Shown: one piece after another, positions 1-7,322 of the stretch
Position numbering within the stretch: position 1 is the first letter of the stretch
How the letters are laid out: the number at the start of each line of letters is the position of its first letter
Assembly: GCA_964551015.1 (NCBI GenBank)
Contig: CAZKBP010000074.1
Span: 1-10,685 of the forward strand
Length of the DNA stretch: 10,685 nucleotides
Direction: 5' to 3'
Source of the DNA: CAZKBP01 sp964551015
GTDB lineage: Bacteria; Bacteroidota; Bacteroidia; Cytophagales; Microscillaceae
Notes under the pieces: generated by a model
The model's input: the letters and a program-made list of their open reading frames with translations, nothing else
Database searches by the model: none
Told to the model about the DNA's origin: nothing
Position numbers and translations under genes: made by a program

Positions 1-126
1 ACAAGACCTTTCCAAGGTGACAAAAAAGGGGCTGTCAAGCATCTGGTTGGAAGTCTGGGAAGTTGATGCTTCATTCTCTTGGTTTGAGCTGTCGGCGCTT
101 TTGATGCTGGTCTTCTTCTCGCCCAT
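1..126 (-). CDS. possible N-terminus of an unknown protein, cut by the window edge
   Basis: Reading leftwards from an ATG at 126-124, a frame stays open for 42 codons to the window edge. The product begins MGEKKTSIKSADSSNQENEA and continues Ser/Thr/Gln/Asn-rich up to about residue 30, then reaches a more ordinary stretch, SPFFVTLERSC. A hydrophilic, low-complexity start followed by folded-looking sequence is protein-like, and the frame is uninterrupted. No family is recognisable from so short a piece. A second ATG four bases upstream (130-128) opens another frame that stops after 19 codons. The gene would run in the same direction as the FGE-fold gene, 239 bases downstream of it; those 239 bases (127-365) hold nothing I can name. 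This is a weak call because it rests only on an open frame and residue composition. Confidence 0.35.
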   Translation of the reverse strand, partial: MGEKKTSIKSADSSNQENEASTSQTSNQMLDSPFFVTLERSC

Positions 127-365
127 TCATTAGCTCGCCGTTTCGTATATTGTGAAGTCAAAGCTGGAAAGTGCAAGCTTACATACAAGGCAAAGTATCT
201 GTGCTGGCTGGTGAGGTAGAAGTGAAGCAATGGTAACGCAATGTTGGTTTTTAGCTTGGTATTTATTTCATCTCATTAACTAAATAAAGGGTGGCGAAGC
301 TCAGGCGGGCTACTTTTTGCTATTTGATATCAACGATAAATACTCGGGGTAAAATATCTCTAAGG

Positions 366-1160
366 TTAAGAAGCCTTGCACGACAGGCGAAAGCCAACCC
401 GGAAGTTACGATCAGAAAAGAGATAACGGATGCGAAATGCTTGGGCAGCCAAGTAACCAAAATCAAACCACGAACCACCACGTACGGGGTGTCTTCCGTT
501 ATCCTTACGTTTTTTAGGGTCAATGGGGAGCGGTAGTTTTTTGCCTTTCAAGCTTTCGTAGGCATTTTCCCAATCATCTTCGCACCATTCGTACACATTG
601 CCATTCAAATCATATAAACCAAGGATATTGGGTAGCTTTTGCCCTACGGGTTTGCTTTGTTGGTGGCTGTTATTGTCGTACCAAGCTACTTCTTGGAGAT
701 AATCTGAACTGGCATACTTGTACTGCTCTTGATGCGAGCCACCCTTGGCCGCGTATTCCCATTCGGCCTCCGTGGGTAGGCGAAAACCACTGGCCTCATA
801 ATTGGGAAAAGCCCAGCCTTGGTCGGCATCCTCGATTTTGTAAACAGGGTTTAACCCCATCTTTTGACTGAGTGCGTTGCAAAAAACGACTGCCTCCATC
901 CAACTCACCTGCTCTACGGGGTGGCGTGCGCCTCGGAAATAAGAGGGGTTCACACCCATTACCGCCTTGTACAACTCTTGTGTGACCAAGTATTCACTCA
1001 TATAAAAGTCGGAAACTTCTATCTCGGTGAGGGGGTTATCATCCCCTCCTTCTTCTCCAATTTGCCCTTTGCCTCCTTTGACAAAGATCATACGGTTGTA
1101 GATGGGCATTTCCTCTGCTTGGGTAAGTTGAATAGGTATGATATCTGATCTTAGCGGCAA
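366..1160 (-). CDS. FGE-sulfatase/SUMF1-fold protein, probably without formylglycine-generating activity
   Basis: The product (264 residues from a TTG start at 1160; 247 from the ATG at 1109) is one FGE-sulfatase domain, a C-type-lectin-like fold. Visible family motifs are HPVEQVSW (80-87), GFRLPTEAEWEYAAKGG (125-141), LNGNVYEWCEDDW (185-197), RGGSWF (227-232) and a terminal GFRLS (256-260). True FGEs carry two catalytic cysteines just after RGGS, spaced as in RGGSYLCHESYC. Here those places hold Asp233 and Ala238, so oxidation of a sulfatase cysteine is unlikely and a binding or scaffold role fits better. No signal peptide is visible. An in-frame TAA at 1175-1173 sits just before the TTG. 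The codons between TTG and ATG read like the linker that precedes the domain in multidomain relatives, so this could be the remnant of a longer protein. It is divergent from cas6, 244 bases away. In Bacteroidota such modules are known as partners of effector-associated domains, and an EAD11-like protein lies at the far end of this locus; any link is inference. Confidence 0.85.
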   Translation of the reverse strand: MPLRSDIIPIQLTQAEEMPIYNRMIFVKGGKGQIGEEGGDDNPLTEIEVSDFYMSEYLVTQELYKAVMGVNPSYFRGARHPVEQVSWMEAVVFCNALSQKMGLNPVYKIEDADQGWAFPNYEASGFRLPTEAEWEYAAKGGSHQEQYKYASSDYLQEVAWYDNNSHQQSKPVGQKLPNILGLYDLNGNVYEWCEDDWENAYESLKGKKLPLPIDPKKRKDNGRHPVRGGSWFDFGYLAAQAFRIRYLFSDRNFRVGFRLSCKAS

Positions 1161-1245
1161 GGGTTTAGGGATTTAGAGATAATGTTTGAATTTGTACCGC
1201 CTAATATACGATAAAATCAAAAAAACTCCTTATTCCAATGAGGCA

Positions 1246-1278
1246 ATAGAAAGCTTTGTTTCAACTTTGTCTTTCTAT
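1246..1278. repeat. inverted repeat in the FGE-cas6 divergent intergenic region
   Basis: ATAGAAAG (1246-1253) is repeated exactly in reverse complement as CTTTCTAT (1271-1278), with a 17-base loop between. The arms extend two more bases with one mismatch. It lies in the 244-base gap between the start of the minus-strand FGE-fold gene and the start of cas6, where both promoters would be expected. It could be an operator or a 5' leader hairpin of cas6. It is not followed by a T-run on either strand, so it is a poor intrinsic terminator candidate. No other structure is clear in 1161-1404. Confidence 0.4.
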
Positions 1279-1404
1279 GGTTCATCAATGAGTGTTTAAT
1301 TCAGGTTTGCAAGGTTATTTTTTTGTGGAAGCCAGCAAAGTAGCTTATCTTGTCTGAAATTTTGTAGGACGAGCATCCCCCACTGGGATCTAAATATTAC
1401 CTCT

Positions 1405-2157
1405 ATGCAGACCCTTCGCTTTCTGAGAGTAGATTTTGATCTGCCCCTAAAGTTTGAACACCTTCCTCGCTTCCGGGGAGCCATCGCCAATTTGGTGGGG
1501 CGAGAGCATATCTTGTTTCATCACCACTATCAAGACGAGCAGGGAGCCGAAAAGCTCCTCTACCAGTACCCCCTGATCCAGTACAAATGGCTCTACGGCA
1601 AGGGTAGCATTGTCTGCCTGAACGAGGCCATTCAGGAGATTCATCACCTCTTTGACGGGAATCGCCAGTGGCAGTTGCGCCTGGGCGATCGAGAAGTAGA
1701 CCTAAGGGTAGAGACCCTGCGCCTACACGAGTTTACGCTACAGATTCACCCCGAGCACGAACCCTATACCTATGCCCTGCGGAGCTGGCTGGCCCTGAAC
1801 TCGGAAAACTACCGCCGCTACCAGGCCACCGAGGGGCTCAAGGCCAAGCTGGAGCTACTGGAGGGCATTCTGGCCAATCACCTGATTGCCTTTGCCAAGG
1901 GTGTGGGCTGGCACATCCCCACCGAAGAAAAGGGTCGCTTTCCGCTCACGATCGAGGAGATGGATTGCTACGCGACTCGCTTCAAGGGGCAGAAGCTGAT
2001 GGCCTTTAGCCTGAAATTCAAGACCACGCTTTTCTTGCCGAGCTACATCGGATTGGGCAAGGGGGTGAGCCGGGGCTACGGGATGCTTAAATTCCTGCCT
2101 GACAAGGCCAGAGGCAACAAAAGAAAGCGCATTCCTACAAAAAAGGACGAAAGCTAA
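1405..2157 (+). CDS. cas6: Cas6 pre-crRNA endoribonuclease (Bacteroidota-type, Cas6b-like)
   Basis: Cas6 cuts the repeats of precursor crRNA to give the unit crRNAs that the Csm complex needs. The 250-residue product has the usual length and ends in the glycine-rich loop diagnostic of RAMP-fold Cas6 proteins, IGLGKGVSRGYGML (215-228). The N-terminal half has the RFRGAIANLVGREHILFHHH segment (22-41) seen in Cas6 proteins of Bacteroidota. His35, His39, His40 and His41 are candidate catalytic histidines; the true one cannot be chosen without a structure. A lysine/arginine-rich tail (234-247) could hold RNA. The ATG at 1405 is the first good start and has no Shine-Dalgarno, as is normal in Bacteroidota. 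The gene is GC-rich: 38 of 60 bases in 1801-1860 are G or C, against 24 of 60 in a sample of cas10 (3781-3840). That hints at separate ancestry. It is separated from cas10 by 329 bases and probably has its own promoter. Confidence 0.88.
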   Translation: MQTLRFLRVDFDLPLKFEHLPRFRGAIANLVGREHILFHHHYQDEQGAEKLLYQYPLIQYKWLYGKGSIVCLNEAIQEIHHLFDGNRQWQLRLGDREVDLRVETLRLHEFTLQIHPEHEPYTYALRSWLALNSENYRRYQATEGLKAKLELLEGILANHLIAFAKGVGWHIPTEEKGRFPLTIEEMDCYATRFKGQKLMAFSLKFKTTLFLPSYIGLGKGVSRGYGMLKFLPDKARGNKRKRIPTKKDES

Positions 2158-2167
2158 ACTGAAAAAT

Positions 2168-2185
2168 CTACTGAGTACTTAGTAG
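2168..2185. repeat. near-perfect 18-base palindrome just after cas6
   Basis: CTACTGAGTACTTAGTAG differs from its own reverse complement at only one symmetrical position pair. It begins ten bases after the cas6 stop codon (2155-2157). As RNA it would make a short stem with almost no loop, so it looks more like a protein-binding site than a terminator, although A-rich sequence follows. The function is not known. Confidence 0.4.
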
Positions 2186-2233
2186 AAAAATAAGAGGATA
2201 TTTTGGTTTTTTTGTAATCTGCTGAAAATTCAA

Positions 2234-2284
2234 CTTGAAAATATCTTATTTTTAAAATAAGCTTGTTAATATTGAAATTTCAAG
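2234..2284. repeat. nested AT-rich inverted repeats, possible weak terminator or binding sites
   Basis: CTTATTTT (2245-2252) and AAAATAAG (2254-2261) form a perfect palindrome around one central T. It is flanked by CTTGAAA (2234-2240) and its reverse complement TTTCAAG (2278-2284). Two smaller palindromes overlap the ends: TTCAACTTGAA (2229-2239) and TTGAAATTTCAA (2272-2283). Together they could fold into a long AT-rich cruciform or hairpin. Being so AT-rich it would be a weak terminator for cas6. Repressor sites upstream of the csm operon are an alternative. Confidence 0.4.
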
Positions 2285-2486
2285 GGATGCTGTTTTTATT
2301 ACGGGTCTGAGGGAAGATTACAGTGGCTGTTTGAAAATGAAGTAGTGAAATAGGAAAGGATACGGTTCCAAACGAAAGCCTTGGACAAACTAAGATCGAT
2401 TCTGTTAATACAATTTATAAAATCAGCTAGACTGTCATCGACTTCTCGGTGTATTATCTGCGATAAGCGGGAAACTAAACTAATTT

Positions 2487-4883
2487 ATGCAAAAGAATAG
2501 ACTTTCCATTTACCTAGATACGCTATTACAACATCTTCCTCAGGAAGTCAAAAGCCCTGTGGAAGAGTACAAAGAATTGATTCAGCTAGCACGAGAAATC
2601 GCGGGGATTACCGAGGGCAAATTAGAGACGGATTTGCCTTTGATTTCTATCCTTTCCCAAATCAAAGACCCTGATCCCAAGCCACCTGAATACTATTACT
2701 GGCCTGAACAACTGGAAATCAAGAGTATAGACGAGGCCAGTGTATTTCCAGACAAAAAACAAGAAAATAAACTTCCTGATACCAGTGTAGCCGACCAGAA
2801 GCTGACTAAGGAGCTAGAAATCAGGCTGAAGGAAGCTACATCATCCATTTCTGATCCTAAGGCACTGAGTTATACCATTTATCATCTTTTGCACGCTTAC
2901 ACGGCTCGCCTTACGGCTCATCCCCATGGTGCCCCTGTAGATGTGAGTCTGTTTGATCATAATCGAGTATTGGCTGGAATCGTAACCTGCCTCACTCATC
3001 CCGATGTGAGTCAAAACGGAGCCGAAAAGTTTTTGCTTATAAAAGCTGGAATCCCCAGTATTCAAAAGTTTATCTACTCAGGTATTGACATTTCTCAGGC
3101 GGGTGGTGGCGATAAACTTTCTAAGAAACTAAGAGGTCGCTCTTTCTACGTTAATCTGCTGACAAATTTCCTTGCAGATACTTTTGTGAAGGAACTGAAT
3201 CTGATGGAGGCGAATCTGATTTTTGCTACCGGAGGACACTTCCTGCTATTATCTCCTTCTTATGATGGTATAATAGATAAAATTGACAAGCTATCCAAAG
3301 ACTTGAACCTAGAACTAAATCAGCAGGTAGGAGTGCGTTTGGGTTTATTGACTGCACATACTGAGGTAGAAAGAAAAGAGCTTTTCAAGGATTCAGGTAC
3401 TTACATAGGCAAAGTGAGCCAAGAGTTAGATGAAATTCTTAAGTACAAAAAGCACTACGGGTATCTGGAAGAAATCTTTTATGCTAAGATGCAAGAGCCA
3501 GTAAATGATCAGTTTCAGGATGATCTCTGGTTGGGTACGAATATCCCGTATTCGGACTATTTAATTGAGCTTGATCTCGTGGATAGCGATGAGGCTAGAG
3601 AAGAGTTTGAGATAATTCAGGGTTATAGCACATCCGAGGGCTTTTTCCGACATAGGGGGGGAGAAAGCTACGTGGCAAAATTCCTAGCAAGGAACAAGGT
3701 CTATCTGATGCCCAGATCAAGAAAAGATGCTAACCCTGAAGAAGAAAAATCCTTAACAGATATTAGGGCTGAAATACAAAAAGTGCTCAGTAAGTATAAA
3801 CAGCATATCAACTCGGCTCGCTTGATTTTGCTTAACCGTACTAATACATATGACTTCTTTGACCTAAGCCAAAGTTTTGATTTTCCGATTGGCTTTGGCT
3901 TTCGTTTTCTGGGCAACGAGTGCCGCCAATTTTTTGAGGAGCCTACCACCGAAAATCAACCCGGTGATGTGCTAACCTTCGAGGAGCTACAAAAATTAGA
4001 TTATGCTAAAAAAGGTTTGGGAAAGTTTAAAGACAGGCAACTTAGTTATCCCTTTATGGGTGTGATTCGCTTGGATGTTGATTACTTAGGGGGAATTTTT
4101 AAGCATGGCTTGGGTGAGAAGGCGTCCTTTATGCGTCTGGCTACTCTAAGCCGTGAGCTAGATATGTTTTTTAGTGGCTATATGAACACCCTCGCAAACG
4201 AATATCAGCTTTACACGACCTACTCCGGGGGAGACGATGCCTTTTTGGTTGGTTCTTGGTATAACGTGGTACACTTTGCCGAGAAGCTCTATGAAAAATT
4301 CCGTATTTTCGCTTGTAAAAATGAGCACCTGAGCTTTAGCGCGGGTATCTTTTTCTGCGATTCACATTACCCCGTTGCTAAGTTTGCCGAGGATGCCGAT
4401 GAACTGCAAGATCAGGCTAAAAGGTTTGATAAAAAGGTAAGGACCGAAGCGGGTACAGAAATCCAAGTAGTCAAAAACGCGGTCAACGTCTTTGATCACA
4501 CCTTGAGCTGGGAGAGCTATAGTGGTATGCTCAGGTTTGCCGAGAAGCTGCTGACCTACACGGAGAGCGAAGAAAACGAGGAAATTGAAAACCCGCAAAA
4601 GCTAGCCCGCTCTCTGGTGCATCGCCTTTTGAGAATTATCAAGTCCTCGGTTAAGCCCAATGGCAGAGTAGACGTGAGAATTATGAGTCGAAATTTGGCT
4701 CAACTATATTATCTTTTTGCTAGGCATGGTTTCAAAAAAGAACAAGTGGAAGATAAGACCAATGCCTTGGCCAAGGAGATCATCAAGGTAATTCTTTGTG
4801 AATTTGGCAAGGACGATCTGGTGAAGAATTACCTTATACCTACTAGCTATGTGCTTTGGAAAACTCGTGAATTAAATAACTAA
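2487..4883 (+). CDS. csm1: Csm1 (Cas10), large subunit of the type III-A complex; cyclase motif kept, HD nuclease motif absent
   Basis: Cas10/Csm1 is the signalling subunit of the Csm complex: on binding target RNA its palm domain makes cyclic oligoadenylates from ATP. The 798-residue product has the cyclase motif GGDD at 581-584, within YSGGDDAFLVGSW. A first, degenerate palm is visible near ATGGHFLLLSP in the first third, and the family motif DVSLFDHNRVLAGIV (about 152-166) is present. Most Csm1 proteins begin with an HD nuclease domain ahead of that motif. Here residues 1-150 are present in length but show no His-Asp pair in an HD-like setting; they are helical, charged and linker-like (roughly 50-110). 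No CxxC pairs are found, so the usual zinc ribbon between the palms also seems lost. It is the first gene of the six-gene run, and csm2 follows after 11 bases. Prediction: cyclic oligoadenylate synthesis kept, ssDNA cleavage lost. The identity is firm; the loss of activities is inferred from motifs. Confidence 0.95.
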   Translation: MQKNRLSIYLDTLLQHLPQEVKSPVEEYKELIQLAREIAGITEGKLETDLPLISILSQIKDPDPKPPEYYYWPEQLEIKSIDEASVFPDKKQENKLPDTSVADQKLTKELEIRLKEATSSISDPKALSYTIYHLLHAYTARLTAHPHGAPVDVSLFDHNRVLAGIVTCLTHPDVSQNGAEKFLLIKAGIPSIQKFIYSGIDISQAGGGDKLSKKLRGRSFYVNLLTNFLADTFVKELNLMEANLIFATGGHFLLLSPSYDGIIDKIDKLSKDLNLELNQQVGVRLGLLTAHTEVERKELFKDSGTYIGKVSQELDEILKYKKHYGYLEEIFYAKMQEPVNDQFQDDLWLGTNIPYSDYLIELDLVDSDEAREEFEIIQGYSTSEGFFRHRGGESYVAKFLARNKVYLMPRSRKDANPEEEKSLTDIRAEIQKVLSKYKQHINSARLILLNRTNTYDFFDLSQSFDFPIGFGFRFLGNECRQFFEEPTTENQPGDVLTFEELQKLDYAKKGLGKFKDRQLSYPFMGVIRLDVDYLGGIFKHGLGEKASFMRLATLSRELDMFFSGYMNTLANEYQLYTTYSGGDDAFLVGSWYNVVHFAEKLYEKFRIFACKNEHLSFSAGIFFCDSHYPVAKFAEDADELQDQAKRFDKKVRTEAGTEIQVVKNAVNVFDHTLSWESYSGMLRFAEKLLTYTESEENEEIENPQKLARSLVHRLLRIIKSSVKPNGRVDVRIMSRNLAQLYYLFARHGFKKEQVEDKTNALAKEIIKVILCEFGKDDLVKNYLIPTSYVLWKTRELNN

Positions 4884-4894
4884 TCCTCAATATT

Positions 4895-5296
4895 ATGTCT
4901 ATATTCAGTGCTTCCTTCAATGATATTGGAGCGGAAGAGTTGATCCAGAAAGCAGACGAGTATGCTCAACACTTCCACAAAGATCGCCTAAAGACTACCC
5001 AGTTGCGCAACTTCTACAGTGCAATACTTCAAATACGCCAGAAGTTCGAGACAACGGAAACGATTCCCAATAATACAACTAACAAATTCAATGAAGTCAA
5101 GACGGACTTGGTTTTACTCAAACCTAAGTTAGCCTTTGCCGCGGGACGCTTTGAAGCGGTTCGTAAAAACTTCAAGCCATTTATCGAGGAAGCTATCGAT
5201 AAAACTTTGAAGGCTCCCGAAGATAAGAACCAAGCTGTACAAAATTTTATCACATTAGTAGAAAGTGTGGTGGCCTATCACAAGTACTACGAATAA
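4895..5296 (+). CDS. csm2: Csm2, small subunit of the type III-A complex
   Basis: Csm2 is the small helical subunit that forms the inner filament of the Csm complex along the crRNA-target duplex, beside Csm3. The 133-residue product has the usual size and is all-helical in appearance. It has the family's conserved stretch TTQLRNFYSAILQIRQKF in the N-terminal half and LKPKLAFAAGR in the middle; both match the LR-KFY and LKPKLAY-AGR patterns of Csm2. It sits between csm1 and csm3 with 11-base gaps on each side, the standard gene order. No Shine-Dalgarno precedes the ATG. Csm2 is poorly conserved in general, so the position supports the call as much as the motifs do. Confidence 0.92.
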   Translation: MSIFSASFNDIGAEELIQKADEYAQHFHKDRLKTTQLRNFYSAILQIRQKFETTETIPNNTTNKFNEVKTDLVLLKPKLAFAAGRFEAVRKNFKPFIEEAIDKTLKAPEDKNQAVQNFITLVESVVAYHKYYE

Positions 5297-5307
5297 AAAA
5301 TAAAACT

Positions 5308-6180
5308 ATGTCTACTGAAAATTTTATGTTTGAAGCTAATCTGATCCTTAAAGGGAAAATCGAGTGTGTTACTGGATTACACATCGGAGGGAGTAAAGAA
5401 AAGTTAGAAATTGGAGGCGTTGATTCCCCGGTATTGCGTAACCCTCAGACTCGTTATCCTTACATCCCTGGAAGTTCACTGAAAGGCAAAATGCGCTACC
5501 TCTTAGAATATAGTACCGGAGCTGTAACCAACCCGATTCAAGGGAAGATTGGTAATGTCTCGATCAGTGAACATATTGTTCGAGTTTTTGGGATTGGAGC
5601 TGATGATAAAGATCCTAAGAAACAAGATGAAAAGGCAAGTGAGACAGGTCAAACGACCACAATGCCAGGTTATTTAGTGAATATTGGGCCTACTCGCTTG
5701 ATTGTAAGGGATTGTAATCCTGATCAGAACACGATTAACATGTGGAAACAGATAGACTCTGAACTCCTCTACACAGAATACAAGCCCGAAAATACGATCG
5801 ATCGCCTTACTTCGGCGGCCAATCCACGTTTTATCGAGCGGGTGGTAGAGGGTTCTTGCTTTGATTTTGAGATGATCTATGGGATTTATCTGATGAACCA
5901 AAGTGATGCCGAGAAAGAGGAAGAGGCTATCCAAGCTGATCTTGATAATCTACTGCTTTGTTTACGATTGCTAGAAAACTCTACCCTGGGAAAATCGGGA
6001 AGCAGAGGCTACGGAAGGATTCGTTTTCACCTGATGGAGCCTTTTGTGGTAGAAGTTGAGGATTACAAGGACAATACAGACAATTACAAGAGTTCATTGA
6101 GTCCTATTCCTAAAAGCATCAAAGAGCTTCAAACCTTGGAAAACATCACATTAAAATATCCGCCTGCTCCTTCTGCTTAG
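5308..6180 (+). CDS. csm3: Csm3, backbone RAMP subunit that slices target RNA
   Basis: Csm3 forms the crRNA-binding backbone (Cas7-like) and cuts bound target RNA every six bases. The 290-residue product carries the family signature GLHIGGS (23-29), then GGVDSPV with Asp39 in the place of the catalytic Asp33 of Streptococcus thermophilus Csm3, and IPGSSLKGKMR (53-63). The thumb motif NTIDRLTSAANPR starts at 162, and the glycine-rich GKSGSRGYGRIRF starts at 228. Target RNA cleavage should therefore be intact. It is longer than the usual 210-250 residues because of extra sequence around 95-125 (a Lys/Asp/Thr-rich loop) and a C-terminal tail. The ATG at 5308 follows A-rich sequence and lies 11 bases after csm2; a second in-frame ATG at codon 7 is possible. 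csm4 begins two bases after its stop, so the two are probably translationally coupled. Confidence 0.96.
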   Translation: MSTENFMFEANLILKGKIECVTGLHIGGSKEKLEIGGVDSPVLRNPQTRYPYIPGSSLKGKMRYLLEYSTGAVTNPIQGKIGNVSISEHIVRVFGIGADDKDPKKQDEKASETGQTTTMPGYLVNIGPTRLIVRDCNPDQNTINMWKQIDSELLYTEYKPENTIDRLTSAANPRFIERVVEGSCFDFEMIYGIYLMNQSDAEKEEEAIQADLDNLLLCLRLLENSTLGKSGSRGYGRIRFHLMEPFVVEVEDYKDNTDNYKSSLSPIPKSIKELQTLENITLKYPPAPSA

Positions 6181-6182
6181 TT

Positions 6183-7310
6183 ATGAAAATATATTATCTG
6201 GAACCACAATCAGGTTACAAGACTCCTCTACGTTCGGATACCCTCTGGGGTACGATCTGTTGGGCGATTCGCAGCATCTACGGTATAACCGAGTTGGAGA
6301 ATCTAATTCAGTCATACGTTGATGGTACTCCTGCATTTGTCATTAGCTCTACTTTTCCATACAAACAGATTGCCGCGGATAAAAAGTTGTTTTTTCCCCG
6401 ACCTATTCTAATCCAAGGGAAAAAGGAGGGAACTCAAGGAAGTAGTGCCAATAGTACGGAGGGAACAGAGCCCAAGCTGACACAGAAACTGAGGAAAGCT
6501 GGGGAAAAGAAAAAAGCTCGTAAAATTCAATTTATCAACCAAGACTACTTTGAGGGGCATATTAATGGGGAACTTAGCGTACCCGAATTGGAAAGTATCT
6601 ACCGAGAAGAGCACAAAGAAATTAGCGTAAGCAAATATGACAAAGTACCCTACGAAGGGAACCCTGAACTTTTTGCTCCCAAAGTCGAAGAAAAATTAGT
6701 TACACACAATACCATAGATCGGCGCAAAGGAGGAGGAACGCTAACTCTGGATAATGGAGGACAGCTATTTCATACCGAGGAACACTATCTGAAAGATCCC
6801 ACTAATGTATCCGATGATAAGGCTAACGTCGGGCTTTACTTTCTTGCTAAGGGTACCTCAGAAGGAATTAAAATGCTAGATGTAGCACTACGTTATCTAC
6901 AACACATTGGCATCGGGGGGGATCGTAATACAGGCAAGGGCTTCTTCCGAATTACACGAAGTGATAAAGATTTTGTACTGAGGGAACCCAAGGAACCGAA
7001 TGCTCTTACTTGCTTATCTCTTTATTATCCAAGCTATGATGAGTTAGTGTATTATCAGGAACCCTCGAGTCGTGAGTATTTTAACTATGAATTGGAAATC
7101 CGTAAAGGAAGATTAGGCTTCTTGGCTCGCTCTAAGTACAAAAAACCCGCTCTGCAAATGTTCAAAGAAGGAGCAACCTTTCCTTTTCTGGATCAACCTT
7201 ACTATGGCCGTATCAAGAAAATTATGGAAAAAGAACATAAAGACAACCCAGATTATGATGTGTATCAATATGGGTATGGATTTATGATCAAGATGCACCT
7301 CAAACCTTAA
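6183..7310 (+). CDS. csm4: Csm4, crRNA 5'-handle-binding RAMP subunit
   Basis: Csm4 (Cas5-like) binds the 5' handle of the crRNA and docks it to Cas10. The 375-residue product opens with a RAMP strand and YKTPLRSDTLWGTICWAI (12-29), which matches the conserved LRSDTLF-AI stretch of Csm4. It ends its core with the glycine-rich motif GIGGDRNTGKGFF (243-255). The tail contains a strand-turn-strand segment with GFLARSKYKKP, also typical. It is somewhat longer than the common 300 residues. Part of the excess is a low-complexity Gly/Ser/Thr then Lys/Arg/Glu stretch between about 78 and 115, a likely disordered surface loop. The start lies two bases after the csm3 stop, and csm5 begins 12 bases after its own stop. 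Confidence 0.93.
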   Translation: MKIYYLEPQSGYKTPLRSDTLWGTICWAIRSIYGITELENLIQSYVDGTPAFVISSTFPYKQIAADKKLFFPRPILIQGKKEGTQGSSANSTEGTEPKLTQKLRKAGEKKKARKIQFINQDYFEGHINGELSVPELESIYREEHKEISVSKYDKVPYEGNPELFAPKVEEKLVTHNTIDRRKGGGTLTLDNGGQLFHTEEHYLKDPTNVSDDKANVGLYFLAKGTSEGIKMLDVALRYLQHIGIGGDRNTGKGFFRITRSDKDFVLREPKEPNALTCLSLYYPSYDELVYYQEPSSREYFNYELEIRKGRLGFLARSKYKKPALQMFKEGATFPFLDQPYYGRIKKIMEKEHKDNPDYDVYQYGYGFMIKMHLKP

Positions 7311-7322
7311 GACAAAACCTCG

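Larger units (their letters stand above)
2158..2486. other. AT-rich gene-free gap between cas6 and the csm operon
   Basis: There is no credible gene in these 329 bases. The left half is strongly AT-rich (11 G or C in the 60 bases of 2221-2280) and carries the palindromes listed separately. The right half (about 2330-2486) is less AT-rich and should hold the promoter and leader of the csm operon, but I could not find a convincing copy of the Bacteroidota promoter pattern (TAnnTTTG preceded by TTG). I looked for CRISPR repeat units here and saw no repeated 25-40 base block. Confidence 0.6.

Noticed and set aside
291..536. Plus-strand open frame of 81 codons overlapping the end of the FGE gene
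   Set aside because: It is mostly antisense to a well-supported FGE coding region, has an arginine-rich unprotein-like composition and no recognisable motif.
1244..1290. Possible degenerate CRISPR repeat, because of a GTTTCAAC string beside a hairpin
   Set aside because: Only one copy exists in the window and there is no spacing pattern, so it cannot be called a CRISPR element.
1668..2009. Plus-strand open frame of 113 codons inside cas6
   Set aside because: It is a different frame of the GC-rich cas6 gene; the Pro/Arg/Gly-rich product looks like a shadow.
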